Shown piece by piece: positions 36,944 through 45,299 of a stretch of DNA of 64,000 nucleotides. Each line of letters starts with the position of its first letter. Within the stretch, counting starts at the first letter, position 1. Origin of the DNA: Falsirhodobacter sp. alg1 (GTDB lineage: Bacteria > Pseudomonadota > Alphaproteobacteria > Rhodobacterales > Rhodobacteraceae); assembly GCF_000739715.2 (NCBI RefSeq), contig NZ_BBJC02000002.1, positions 397,502 to 461,501 of the forward strand, in the 5' to 3' direction. A program made the position numbers and the translations under genes. Below the pieces are notes generated by a model. It did not search any database. It was not told where the DNA came from and saw nothing but the letters and a program-made list of their open reading frames with translations.

Positions 36944-37939
36944 TCACCTCGCCGTATAGATCTGGTCGAAGGTGCCCCCATCGCCGAAATGCTCGGGCTG
37001 TGCCTTGGCCCAACCCCCGAAGTCGGCAATCGTCACCAGATCCAGCGCGGGAAGCCGGGCCACATCCTCGGGGTCGGCGGCCGACGCATCCCAGGCGCGA
37101 TAGTAGTTCTTCATCGCAAGCGCCTGCGCCTCGGGGCTGTAAAGATACTGAAGGTATTCGGCAGCCAGCGCGTGCTGCGCCTCGTCATCGGCATTGCCCT
37201 CGACCAAGGCCACTGACGGTTCGGCCAAAATGGACATGGACGGGACAACAATGTCGAACTGGTCATCGCCAAGTTCGTCCAGTGCCAACCACGCCTCGTT
37301 TTCCCATGCCAGAAGCACATCGCCGATACCGCGCTGCGTGAAGGTCGTCGTGGAACCGCGTGCCCCGCTGTCCAGAACCGGCACATGTTTGTACAGGTTG
37401 CCGACAAAGCCAGCCGGATCCTGCCCGTTCCGTTCGGCCCACGCCCATGCGGCCAGATAGCTCCAACGGGCGGCGCCCGAGGTTTTCGGGTTCGGGGTGA
37501 TCACCTCCACCCCGTCCTGCACCAGATCGCCCCAATCCCTGATCCCCTTGGGGTTCCCCTCGCGTACAAGGAACACGATGGTGGAAGTATAGGGCGCGGA
37601 CCCATGCGGCAGCCTCGATTGCCAATCCGCGGGAATCTTGTCCGTGGCGTTTGCAATCGCGTCGATGTCGCCAGCCAGTGCCAGTGTCACCACCTGCGCA
37701 TCCAGACCGTCGATCACTGCCCGCGCCTGCGACCCGGACCCCCCGTGAGAGCTTTCAAGCCGGACAGGCCCATGCCCCTCGGCCTTCCAGTGCGCTTCGA
37801 AGGCTGCATTGTACTCGCGGTAGAATTCGCGGGTCGGATCATAGGATACGTTCAGCAGGCTTTGCGCCGATGCAAGGCTTGGCACTGCTGCCATGGCCAG
37901 TGGAAGTGCCATGTAAAGAATGTTCTTTGCCAGTTTCAT
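36944..37939 (-). CDS. cysP: Sulfate/thiosulfate-binding periplasmic protein
   Basis: A 331-residue binding protein (Sbp/CysP). Signal peptide MKLAKNILYMALPLAMAAVP ends at ASA before QSLLNVSYDPTREFYREYN, a family hallmark. SSHGGSGSQARAVIDGLDAQVVTLALAGDIDAI carries the oxyanion-binding residues. The ATG at 37939 has GGAG at the right distance; one at 37945 is too close to it. First gene of cysPTWA. Sbp and CysP cannot be separated by eye. Confidence 0.94.
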   Translation of the reverse strand: MKLAKNILYMALPLAMAAVPSLASAQSLLNVSYDPTREFYREYNAAFEAHWKAEGHGPVRLESSHGGSGSQARAVIDGLDAQVVTLALAGDIDAIANATDKIPADWQSRLPHGSAPYTSTIVFLVREGNPKGIRDWGDLVQDGVEVITPNPKTSGAARWSYLAAWAWAERNGQDPAGFVGNLYKHVPVLDSGARGSTTTFTQRGIGDVLLAWENEAWLALDELGDDQFDIVVPSMSILAEPSVALVEGNADDEAQHALAAEYLQYLYSPEAQALAMKNYYRAWDASAADPEDVARLPALDLVTIADFGGWAKAQPEHFGDGGTFDQIYTAR

Positions 37940-38037
37940 CGCCATCTCCGTTATCCACACCGGCCACAGGGGCCGCGCTGCGTTAATAACGACAGGATTT
38001 GTCGTGTTTTGCAAAAGCACGTTTATGGCGAATGCAC

Positions 38038-38070
38038 AGGGCGCCGCAGAAAATTATTCTACGGCGCCCT
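38038..38070. terminator. Hairpin downstream of the GntR gene
   Basis: AGGGCGCCG (38038-38046) and CGGCGCCCT (38062-38070) pair, with further near-pairing inside (CAGA/TCTA). It follows the minus-strand gntR gene by 25 bases and lies upstream of cysP. No U-run is evident. Confidence 0.55.
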
Positions 38071-38095
38071 CGGGGTATGAACTGGCAGAGGTATT

Positions 38096-38809
38096 CTACA
38101 GCTTGATGCTTTGCCGGCGGTCACCCGCAATCATCTGCTGGATCTGGCGCACGATCTGATCGGCATGCTGGCTGGCAAGCGTATCGGCGGCGGCAATATC
38201 CCCCGCTTCGATAGCTGCGATCATATCTTCATGCTCCGTCACATATTGCGCGGGCAGCTTGTCATCGAACGAGGAATAATAGAGCCGTAGAATCCGCCGC
38301 CCCTCATCCAGCAACCGGCAGAACAGGCTGGTATAGTAGGGGTTCCGCCCCGCCTCGGCGATGGCCGCATGGAAATTGCGGTTCGTGGCGATCATGCCCA
38401 GCGCATCGCGGCCCTTTACGGCCGCAGCAAAATCAGCCTGATGCTGGCGGATCACCTCCATATCCCCATCCGTGCGGTTTTCGGCGGCCAGCCGCGTTGT
38501 CACGCGGTACATCAGGCTCATCGCATCGAAGAAGGTATGCAGGTTCAGGAAATCAATGTTCGATACCACGGTGGAGCGATTGGGCAACGTCGTCACCAAT
38601 CCCTCGGCCGCCAGCCGGACCAAGGCCTCGCGGATGGGGGTGCGCGACATGGCCAAACGCTCGGCCAGCTGGATCTCATCGATCGGGCTGCCGGGCGGCA
38701 GAACCAGATTCAGGATATCGTCCCGCATGATCTCATAGACGAATTTGACGCCTTCGCCGCGTTTACGTTCGGGCTGTGGCACTGCGAGACCTTTGTTCAT
38801 ATCATTCAC
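38096..38809 (-). CDS. GntR family transcriptional regulator (FadR/FCD subfamily)
   Basis: A 237-residue repressor-type protein. The winged helix is at about 22-85, with LPPGSPIDEIQLAERLAMSRTPIREALVRLAAEGLV, the canonical GntR recognition region. The all-helical FCD ligand domain follows (about 95-230), with metal-ligand-like Asp/His positions (NRNFHAAIAEAGRN; YVTEHEDMIAAIEAGD). It lies 49 bases downstream of the Ser/Thr proline-racemase-family gene on the same strand and next to the hydroxyproline genes, so it is the likely regulator of this cluster. The proposed operator sites are listed separately. Confidence 0.93.
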   Translation of the reverse strand: MNDMNKGLAVPQPERKRGEGVKFVYEIMRDDILNLVLPPGSPIDEIQLAERLAMSRTPIREALVRLAAEGLVTTLPNRSTVVSNIDFLNLHTFFDAMSLMYRVTTRLAAENRTDGDMEVIRQHQADFAAAVKGRDALGMIATNRNFHAAIAEAGRNPYYTSLFCRLLDEGRRILRLYYSSFDDKLPAQYVTEHEDMIAAIEAGDIAAADTLASQHADQIVRQIQQMIAGDRRQSIKL

Positions 38810-38819
38810 CCTTCACTTG

Positions 38820-38831
38820 ATACACGCATAT
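38820..38831 (-). promoter_or_regulatory. Weak operator-like dyad before gntR
   Basis: The minus strand reads ATATGCGTGTAT, resembling the cluster's candidate operator but with one base less in the spacer. It could allow autoregulation. Weak match. Confidence 0.25.
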
Positions 38832-38858
38832 GGGAACGGTACCGCCGCTTCAACGCGC

Positions 38859-39887
38859 TTAGCGTGCGCCCCAGCTGTCGGATACGCGATATCCTGCCGG
38901 CCAGGGGTCCGATGGGTCCAGCATGTGCTGGTGGATTCCGGTAATCCAGCCACGCCCCGAAATTTCCGGCAGGATGGCAGCTATCCCGCCGACATCTGTG
39001 GTGCCAAGGATGCGCCCCGTGAATGTGGAGCCGATCAGCGACACCGCCGTCAGGCTCTGATCCCGGGTCATCTGCCCCCGCGCATGCAAGACAGCCATAC
39101 GCGCCGACAGGGCCGTCCCGGTCGGAGAGCGGTCAACCTTGCCCGGCTGGATCGCCACCGCCGCCCCCGCTTGCAGATCGCCGCCCACCTGCTGCAACGC
39201 CCCTGCAAACAGGCAAAAGGAGAAATGCCGCCAATCGGGCATTTCAGGATGGTGAAACCACATCTGTTCATTTGCGGCATTGGTGATCCGCACGCCCAGG
39301 CGGGCAATGTCATGCGCCTCGGTCGCCTCCATCGCAAATCCCATGCTGGCGGCATCGACAATGACAAAACTGTCACCGCCAAAGGCCGTATCTACCGTCA
39401 GGGTTCCGATCCCCTCCACCTCGATGGTCTGATCCAGTGGCCCCGCGAAACTGGGCAGGTTCTGTACGAATATCCGCTCTGCCTTGCCGTTCCTGCATTC
39501 CGCGCGCACCCGCACCAATCCGCCCGGCGCCTCCAGTACCAGATCGGTAACAGGTTCCTGCATCGGGATCAGCCCGCCATCCAGCAGTACCGTCGCCACG
39601 CAGATAGAATTGGAGCCTGACATGGGCGGCGTGTCTTCCGGCTCCATGATGATGAAGGCGGCATCCGCCTCGGGATGCTTTGGCGGCACTAGAAGGTTCA
39701 CATGGCGAAAAACACCACCGCGCGGTTCATTCAGCACAAAGTTCCGCAAGGTCTGGTCCTGCGCGATCCAGCGACTCTGCTCCCAGATCGTTTGTCCGGG
39801 CGGGGGTAGAACGCCACCGACGATTACGTCGCCCACCTCGCCTTCGGCATGGGCGGAAATGACATGTACCGTTCTGGAACTGCGCAT
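38859..39887 (-). CDS. Proline racemase superfamily enzyme, Ser/Thr type (probable trans-3-hydroxy-L-proline dehydratase)
   Basis: A 342-residue diaminopimelate-epimerase-fold protein. The first acid/base position, Cys in proline racemase (MCGHG), is Ser90 in [16 protein letters not shown]; the second, usually Cys in DRSPCGT, is Thr256 in [12 protein letters not shown]. In this superfamily Thr at the second position goes with dehydration of trans-3-hydroxy-L-proline to delta1-pyrroline-2-carboxylate. The neighbouring Ldh-family gene could reduce that product to proline. The ATG at 39887 has GAGAGG upstream. It heads a minus-strand unit with gntR. A second paralogue with Cys/Cys is at 46570. 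Substrate is inferred. Confidence 0.85.
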   Translation of the reverse strand: MRSSRTVHVISAHAEGEVGDVIVGGVLPPPGQTIWEQSRWIAQDQTLRNFVLNEPRGGVFRHVNLLVPPKHPEADAAFIIMEPEDTPPMSGSNSICVATVLLDGGLIPMQEPVTDLVLEAPGGLVRVRAECRNGKAERIFVQNLPSFAGPLDQTIEVEGIGTLTVDTAFGGDSFVIVDAASMGFAMEATEAHDIARLGVRITNAANEQMWFHHPEMPDWRHFSFCLFAGALQQVGGDLQAGAAVAIQPGKVDRSPTGTALSARMAVLHARGQMTRDQSLTAVSLIGSTFTGRILGTTDVGGIAAILPEISGRGWITGIHQHMLDPSDPWPAGYRVSDSWGAR

Positions 39888-39988
39888 TGCTTTTACCTCT
39901 CGTTCCTTTCGCGCCGAGCGGATCGGGGCCATCCTTGCTCGTCATGAAACAGCAGAAACACATCGCCACAAATATGTCGACAATTAAA

Positions 39989-40001
39989 ATACAAACTGTA
40001 T
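39989..40001. promoter_or_regulatory. Candidate GntR operator, site 1
   Basis: ATACA-AAC-TGTAT, an inverted repeat with 5-base arms and a 3-base spacer, between two divergent units: about 100 bases from the racemase-family start and 62 bases before the deaminase start. Closely matched by sites at 42151 and 42254. Confidence 0.6.
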
Positions 40002-40063
40002 TGTAACACGGGAAGAACAGACTCGTTGCCGGTACCACCGGTGGCCATGTGGAGATGACCCAG

Positions 40064-41023
40064 ATGAATTCCGAAATTTTTACCGGCACGATTCCGGCCC
40101 TGATGACGCCCTGCAAGGCAGATCGCACCCCAGACTTTGACGCATTGGTCCGCAAGGGCAAAGAACTGATTGCGCTTGGCATGTCGGCAGTCGTGTATTG
40201 CGGCTCCATGGGGGACTGGCCCCTGCTGACCGACGCCCAGCGGATGGAAGGCGTGGAGCGTCTGGCTGCTGCCGGCGTGCCCGTCATCGTGGGAACAGGC
40301 GCCGTCAATTCGGCAACTGCCGTGGACCATGCGGTTCATGCACAGAAGGTCGGCGCCAAGGGTCTGATGCTGATCCCGCGGGTTCTGTCGCGCGGTAGCG
40401 TGATTGCAGCGCAGAAAGAGCATTTCAAGGCAATCCTTGCCGCCGCACCGGAACTTCCTGCAGTCATCTACAACAGCCCCTACTACGGCTTTGCCACCCG
40501 CGCCGATCTGTTCTTCGCGCTGCGGGCCGAACATCCGAACCTGATCGGGTTCAAGGAATTCGGCGGCAACAAGGATCTTTCCTATGCAGCCGAACACATC
40601 ACCTCCAAGGACGAGGGGGTGACCCTGATGATCGGCGTGGATACCGCCGTATTCCACGGTTTCGTCAACTGCGGTGCAAAAGGCGCCATCACCGGCATCG
40701 GTTGCGTTCTGCCCAAGGAGGTTCTGCACCTGACCGCGCTCTGCATGGCTGCGGCAAAGGGCAATTCCACCGCCCGCCGTCTGGCCAAAGAACTGGACGA
40801 AGCGCTGCTGACACTTGCCACCGTGGATGCGGGCCCCGATCTGGTGCTGTTCTTCAAGCACATGATGGTTCTGAAAGGGAACGCCGAATACGCGCTCAAC
40901 TTCATCGAGACCGACCAGCTTTCGGCCAGCCAGCAAGGCTTCATCGAGGCGCAACTGGCGCTGTTCGATACGTGGTATGCGAACTGGACCAAGGAAACCG
41001 GCGCCCTCGATATCGTAGTCTGA
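40064..41023 (+). CDS. DHDPS/NAL family lyase (probable pyrroline-4-hydroxy-2-carboxylate deaminase)
   Basis: A class I aldolase-type (beta/alpha)8 protein of 319 residues. Lys164 in LIGFKEFGG is the Schiff-base lysine and Tyr136 in VIYNSPYYG the catalytic tyrosine. The glycine-rich substrate loop reads YCGSMGDWPLLT in place of the GTTGE of true DapA, so a different substrate is expected. In hydroxyproline clusters this family (LhpC) deaminates delta1-pyrroline-4-hydroxy-2-carboxylate to 2-oxoglutarate semialdehyde, which fits the neighbours. The ATG at 40064 has GGAG 9 bases upstream. Alternative starts are 40049 (GTG) and 40055. Confidence 0.85.
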   Translation: MNSEIFTGTIPALMTPCKADRTPDFDALVRKGKELIALGMSAVVYCGSMGDWPLLTDAQRMEGVERLAAAGVPVIVGTGAVNSATAVDHAVHAQKVGAKGLMLIPRVLSRGSVIAAQKEHFKAILAAAPELPAVIYNSPYYGFATRADLFFALRAEHPNLIGFKEFGGNKDLSYAAEHITSKDEGVTLMIGVDTAVFHGFVNCGAKGAITGIGCVLPKEVLHLTALCMAAAKGNSTARRLAKELDEALLTLATVDAGPDLVLFFKHMMVLKGNAEYALNFIETDQLSASQQGFIEAQLALFDTWYANWTKETGALDIVV

Positions 41024-41044
41024 ACCGGTACGCGTGAACAGCGA

Positions 41045-41070
41045 AAGGCCCTCCGTATTCGGGGGGCCTT
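41045..41070. terminator. Terminator between convergent genes
   Basis: Ten-base arms 41045-41054 and 41061-41070 (AAGGCC/GGCCTT plus CCTCC-GGGGG with one G-T) with a 6-base loop lie 21 bases after the lyase stop and 10 before the convergent reductase stop. Probably two-way. Confidence 0.8.
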
Positions 41071-41079
41071 CTGCATGTG

Positions 41080-42108
41080 TCAGACGGCATCCAACCCTTG
41101 GGTGCGGAGTTTCTCCAGCAATGCCATCTCCTCGGCGGTCAGGGTGATCCCCACGGCTTCGGACTTGATACGGGCGGCATAGCGACGCTGGGATGGCAGG
41201 CGTGCGCCCTGCCCTGCAATTGCCTCGAACAGAACCTCTGCGCGGGCAAAGGGATCGCTGCGCCCTGCGGCAAACCGCTTGGGGCAGAAGGCGATGACCA
41301 GCTCGCCATGATGCGGCAACAGCGACATCGAACCCAGATACTCCAGCGCCTCGGGGCTGGTCAGATCGCCAATCATCACCCCGGCCAGCAGTTCGACCAT
41401 GGTGGAAATGGCAGACCCCTTATGCCCGCCGAAGGGCAGCATGGCCCCGTCAAGGGCAGCTGCCGGATCGGTCGTGGGCCGCCCTTCTGCATCGATTGCC
41501 CACCCCTCCGGCAGGGGTGTTCCGGCACGGCGATGCAACTCGATCTCTCCGCGCGCGGCAACACTCGTGGCGAAGTCGAATACATAGGGTGTGTTGTCCT
41601 TGCGCGGCCACCCGAATGCGACCGGATTGGTGCCCAGCAGGGCCTCGGTTCCGCCGGTCGGGGCCACACTGGAATAGCTGGGGCACATTGCCAGAACCGC
41701 GCACCCCTGATCTGTCAGGGCCTCGACCTCGGGCCATAACGCCGAGAAATGCAGGCAGGAATTGATGGCAAGTGCCGCTACACCCAGTTCCTTGGCCCTG
41801 GCCGCCAGAACCGGCGCCCCAAGCTCGAAAGCGGCGGGGGAAAACGCGCCCTTGGCGTCCACGCGGATGACACCGCTTCCGTCATCCAGCAACTCGGGCA
41901 CAGCCTGCGGCATCACCTTGCCTGCCTTCAGCGTCCGGAAACACCCTTCGATGCGGTAAACGCCATGCGATTTGCATGCATCCCTTTCTCCGGCTACGAT
42001 GGTGCGGGCGACCGCGGTTGCCTGGGCATCGGAGACGCCGGCGTTGCGAAAAATCTGTGTTGTCATCTCGGTCAATTCCGCGATGCTCAGAACCGTCGGG
42101 CTGTTCAT
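41080..42108 (-). CDS. Ldh/MDH-2 family NAD(P)H oxidoreductase (probable delta1-pyrroline-2-carboxylate reductase)
   Basis: A 342-residue member of the malate/L-lactate dehydrogenase type-2 family, unrelated to Rossmann enzymes. SHGVYRIEGCFRTLKAGKV, LAINSCLHFSALWPEVEALTDQGCAVLAM with the catalytic His, and PVAFGWPRKDNTPYVFDFATSVAARGEI are family marks. Members of the DpkA/LhpD branch reduce delta1-piperideine- or delta1-pyrroline-2-carboxylate to pipecolate or proline. The two putative 3-hydroxyproline dehydratases nearby make pyrroline-2-carboxylate, so this is the likely role. Transcribed from the region containing operator site 2. Confidence 0.85.
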   Translation of the reverse strand: MNSPTVLSIAELTEMTTQIFRNAGVSDAQATAVARTIVAGERDACKSHGVYRIEGCFRTLKAGKVMPQAVPELLDDGSGVIRVDAKGAFSPAAFELGAPVLAARAKELGVAALAINSCLHFSALWPEVEALTDQGCAVLAMCPSYSSVAPTGGTEALLGTNPVAFGWPRKDNTPYVFDFATSVAARGEIELHRRAGTPLPEGWAIDAEGRPTTDPAAALDGAMLPFGGHKGSAISTMVELLAGVMIGDLTSPEALEYLGSMSLLPHHGELVIAFCPKRFAAGRSDPFARAEVLFEAIAGQGARLPSQRRYAARIKSEAVGITLTAEEMALLEKLRTQGLDAV

Positions 42109-42150
42109 GACCGTGGCCCCCTTCGTTGGTTTTGCTGCTGAATATTTTGT

Positions 42151-42163
42151 ATATATACTGTAT
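42151..42163. promoter_or_regulatory. Candidate GntR operator, site 2
   Basis: ATATA-TAC-TGTAT lies 43 bases before the reductase start. It is nested in a larger dyad, TGTATA-N7-TATACA (42148-42166). Confidence 0.6.
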
Positions 42164-42253
42164 ACATTCCGGCAGGTCATCCGATTTCGTTATCGCCCGG
42201 CGGCGGTAATCGACAGAGAAACAAGGGCGATGACCATTACGCGAAGCCTTCGC

Positions 42254-42266
42254 ATACGAACTGTAT
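42254..42266. promoter_or_regulatory. Candidate GntR operator, site 3
   Basis: ATACG-AAC-TGTAT lies 95 bases before the amino acid binding-protein gene. It matches site 1 at 12 of 13 positions. Confidence 0.6.
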
Positions 42267-42360
42267 ATTAATTGTATTTTGCAATTGCAGCCAGCCGCGA
42301 TAAGCTGGTTCCATAACAATGATCCGAATCGACTTCGGACGTATCCAACTGGAGAGATCT

Positions 42361-43170
42361 ATGAAACTTCCCATGACTCTTGGCGGACTGATGGTTGCCG
42401 CAGGCCTGTTCGCAACCAGCGCGCATGCCGACAAACTGGATGACATCATCTCCTCCGGGACCCTGCGTTGTGCCGTCGTGCTGGATTTCCCGCCCATGGG
42501 ATCGCGCGATGAAAGCAACAACCCGGTCGGTTTCGACGTTGATTATTGCAACGATCTGGCCGCCGCCTTGGGTGTTGATGCCGAAATCGTCGAAACCCCC
42601 TTCCCCGAGCGTATTCCTGCGCTGATGTCCGGCCGTGTCGATGTCGGCGTCGCCTCCACCTCGGACACGCTGGAACGTGCGAAGACCGTGGGCTTCTCGG
42701 TACCCTACTTCGCGTTCGAGAACGTGGTCACCTCCAACGAAGAGTCCGGCATCAACAGCTTTGACGATATGAAGGGCAAGACCGTCGGTGCAACGGCAGG
42801 CACCTTCGAGGCCATTGCCCTTCAGGCGCAGGTCGAGGAATGGGGTGAGGGCGAATTCCGTCCGTACCAGAGCCAGGCCGACGTATTCCTTGCGCTGAGC
42901 CAGGGCCAGATCGATGCGACCGTTTCCACGTCCACCGTGGCGCAGGCCAATGTGAAGTCGGGCAATTTCCCCGGCATCTCCGTCGTGGGCAAGGCCCCCT
43001 TCGATATTGACTATGTTGCCCTGTTCACCAATCGTGAAGAATACGGCTTCATCAACTATCTGAACCTGTTCGTAAGCCAGCAGGTCCGCACCGGCCGCTA
43101 CGAAGAGCTTTATGCAAAATGGGTCGGTGGCGAACTTCCCGACCTGAGCGCTGCCGGCGTTACTCGCTGA
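42361..43170 (+). CDS. Polar amino acid ABC transporter, periplasmic binding protein
   Basis: A 269-residue family 3 solute-binding protein. Signal peptide MKLPMTLGGLMVAAGLFATS ends at AHA before DKLDDIISSGTLRCAV. Typical segments are GFDVDYCNDLAAALG, LMSGRVDVGVASTSDTLERAKTVGFSVPYF, and the lobe 2 start DDMKGKTVGATAGT. Its place beside hydroxyproline catabolic genes suggests hydroxyproline or proline as ligand; this is inference. First gene of a plus-strand operon running to 49244. Confidence 0.93.
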   Translation: MKLPMTLGGLMVAAGLFATSAHADKLDDIISSGTLRCAVVLDFPPMGSRDESNNPVGFDVDYCNDLAAALGVDAEIVETPFPERIPALMSGRVDVGVASTSDTLERAKTVGFSVPYFAFENVVTSNEESGINSFDDMKGKTVGATAGTFEAIALQAQVEEWGEGEFRPYQSQADVFLALSQGQIDATVSTSTVAQANVKSGNFPGISVVGKAPFDIDYVALFTNREEYGFINYLNLFVSQQVRTGRYEELYAKWVGGELPDLSAAGVTR

Positions 43171-43186
43171 TTTGATCCGTCCAAAT

Positions 43187-43216
43187 GGTGCCGCAGGCCT
43201 GTAGGCAGGCGGCACC
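43187..43216 (+). terminator. Intercistronic hairpin after the binding-protein gene
   Basis: GGTGCCGC (43187-43194) and GCGGCACC (43209-43216) pair, with a second inner stem CCTGTAGG. It sits between the binding protein and the first permease and likely sets a higher level of the former. Confidence 0.75.
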
Positions 43217-43243
43217 CCACCTCGATCATTGAGGCATACGGCG

Positions 43244-43909
43244 ATGTTCAATTACACGTTCCAATGGAATCAGGCCTTGGCGCGCCTTCCCCAGATGCTG
43301 GATGGCGCGCTGGTCACGATGCAGATCGCGATCCTGTCGATGGCAATCGGCGTTCTGCTGGCAATCCTGCTGACGGGTTGCCGTCTTTCGGGTATCCGCG
43401 TGCTGCAGGGCTTCGCGGTCACATGGGTGGAAATCGCCCGCAATACGCCCGCCCTGTTCCAGATCTACATGGCACATTTCGGTGTCGCCAGTTTCGGGAT
43501 CCACTTCAGCCCGTTCACATCGCTGCTGATCGGGATCACCTTCAATAACGCCGGTTATCTGGCCGAGAATTTCCGTGGTGCGCTCAAGGCCATTTCCGAT
43601 ACGCAATCGCGTGCGGGCCGGTCGCTGGGCATGACACCCGTGCAGGCGTTCCGCTATATCGTTCTGCCGCAAATGCTGCGCATCGCCTATCTCCCGATGA
43701 CGAACCAGATGGTCTGGGCCATTCTCATGACGTCACTGGGTGTGACCGTCGGCATGAACTCGGATCTTTACGGTGTCACGCAGGATCTGAATGCGCTGAC
43801 CTTCCGCACGTTTGAGCTTTTCGCGATCGCTGCCGTGATCTTCTACGTCATCACCAAAGTCATCGGACTGGGGGCGCGGCTGCTCGCGACCCGCCTGTTC
43901 CGGTATTAA
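43244..43909 (+). CDS. Polar amino acid ABC transporter permease 1
   Basis: A 221-residue HisMQ-type permease. It starts MFNYTFQWNQALARLPQMLDGALVTMQIAILSM with the conserved G-x-x-x-T helix; the EAA loop is FRGALKAISDTQSRAGRSLGMTPVQAFRYIVLPQMLR. About four to five helices. The gene follows the binding protein by 73 bases and precedes permease 2 by 14. Confidence 0.94.
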   Translation: MFNYTFQWNQALARLPQMLDGALVTMQIAILSMAIGVLLAILLTGCRLSGIRVLQGFAVTWVEIARNTPALFQIYMAHFGVASFGIHFSPFTSLLIGITFNNAGYLAENFRGALKAISDTQSRAGRSLGMTPVQAFRYIVLPQMLRIAYLPMTNQMVWAILMTSLGVTVGMNSDLYGVTQDLNALTFRTFELFAIAAVIFYVITKVIGLGARLLATRLFRY

Positions 43910-43923
43910 GAGGGAGACGAGAC

Positions 43924-44577
43924 ATGTTCGATACCGCCCTCTCTGCACACGATCTGCTCTTTCTGGCCAAAGGCGCGGGTGTCACCCTGCTGGTGACTGC
44001 AATCTCCGTCGCCTTTGGCACAATTCTGGGGATCCTCTGCGGCGTATTCCGGTTTCAGGTCGGTCCTTATTGGGCCAGTCCGGTTACCTTCATCCTAGAT
44101 ATCTTCCGCTCCATCCCGTTGCTGATCCAGCTGGTTCTGGCCAATGCGTTTCTGGGCATGGTCCTGAAACTGCGGATGTCCGGCTTCACGATCGCCTGCG
44201 GTGTGCTGACCCTTTATACCGCCGCCTATTGCGCGGAAATCGTGCGCGGCAGCATCGGGTCCGTTCCCGGCACGACGCGCCGGGCCGGACGCTCGCTTGG
44301 TATGACATGGTTTCAGGACATGCGGTATATCGTGCTGCCGCTGGCAACGCGCGTTGCCCTGCCGTCCTGGATCGGCCTTGCGCTTGGCGTCATGAAGGAT
44401 TCCGCACTGGTCTATGTTGTTCAGGTGACCGAGCTTCTGAAATCCACACAGATCCTTATCACGCGCCTGCAAGAACCCCTGTTCCTGCTGATGATCTGCG
44501 GCGCCTTCTACTTCCTCATCAGCTTCCCTATCGCACGCTTTGGTGGTTACCTCGAAAAACGGTGGTCCAATGATTAA
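43924..44577 (+). CDS. Polar amino acid ABC transporter permease 2
   Basis: A 217-residue HisMQ-type permease that should form a heterodimer with the product of the preceding gene. Helix 1 contains LAKGAGVTLLVTAISVAFGTILGIL; the EAA loop is EIVRGSIGSVPGTTRRAGRSLGMTWFQDMRYIVLPLATR. A GAGGGAGACGAG ribosome site precedes the ATG. It overlaps the ATPase gene by 8 bases. Confidence 0.94.
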   Translation: MFDTALSAHDLLFLAKGAGVTLLVTAISVAFGTILGILCGVFRFQVGPYWASPVTFILDIFRSIPLLIQLVLANAFLGMVLKLRMSGFTIACGVLTLYTAAYCAEIVRGSIGSVPGTTRRAGRSLGMTWFQDMRYIVLPLATRVALPSWIGLALGVMKDSALVYVVQVTELLKSTQILITRLQEPLFLLMICGAFYFLISFPIARFGGYLEKRWSND

Positions 44578-45292
44578 GATCGAAAATGTCCGCAAATCCT
44601 TTGGCCAGCTGGAGGTGCTGAAAGGTATCGACCTGACCGTAGAAAAGGGCGAAGTGCTGACGATCATCGGCGGATCGGGATCGGGAAAATCCACACTGCT
44701 GACCTGCATCAACGGGTTGGAGCCTATCGATGCGGGCCGCATCACCGTTGATGGCACTGTCGTTCACGACAAATCCACCGACCTGAACAAGCTGCGCCGC
44801 AAACTGGGCATCGTTTTCCAGCAGTTCAATGCCTTCCCGCATCTGACCGTGCTGGAAAACGTGATGCTGGCCCCGCGCAAGGTCCTGAAGCAATCCAGGG
44901 CCGAAGCAGAGGCGATGGCCATCAAGCAACTGGGCCATGTGGGACTGGGGGATAAGGTCGATGTCTATCCCTCGCGCCTGTCCGGTGGGCAGCAGCAGCG
45001 GATGGCAATTGCCCGCGCGCTGGCGATGTCTCCGGGGTACATGCTGTTCGACGAGGTGACGTCGGCTCTGGACCCGCAGCTTGTCGGAGAGGTTCTGGAC
45101 ACGCTCCGCCTTCTGGCATCCGAAGGCATGACGATGATCTGCGTCACCCACGAGATGAAGTTCGCCCGCGAAGTGTCTGATCGCGTTGCATTCTTCCACA
45201 AGGGCGTCATGGCAGAGATCGCCCCGCCGGAAAAACTGTTCGGTGCCCCCGAGGACCCCGAACTGCAGAAATTCCTCGCTGCGACACATTGA
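44570..45292 (+). CDS. Polar amino acid ABC transporter ATPase
   Basis: A 240-residue ATPase of the GlnQ/HisP type. Walker A GGSGSGKST near residue 34, Q-loop GIVFQQFNAFPHLTVLENVMLAP, signature LSGGQQQR, Walker B YMLFDEVTSALDP (Val in place of the common Pro after DE) and H-loop VTHEM. The start overlaps the permease stop by 8 bases. The next gene, the DadA-like oxidase, begins 7 bases on, tying transport to catabolism. Confidence 0.95.
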   Translation: MIKIENVRKSFGQLEVLKGIDLTVEKGEVLTIIGGSGSGKSTLLTCINGLEPIDAGRITVDGTVVHDKSTDLNKLRRKLGIVFQQFNAFPHLTVLENVMLAPRKVLKQSRAEAEAMAIKQLGHVGLGDKVDVYPSRLSGGQQQRMAIARALAMSPGYMLFDEVTSALDPQLVGEVLDTLRLLASEGMTMICVTHEMKFAREVSDRVAFFHKGVMAEIAPPEKLFGAPEDPELQKFLAATH

Positions 45293-45299
45293 GCCGGTA

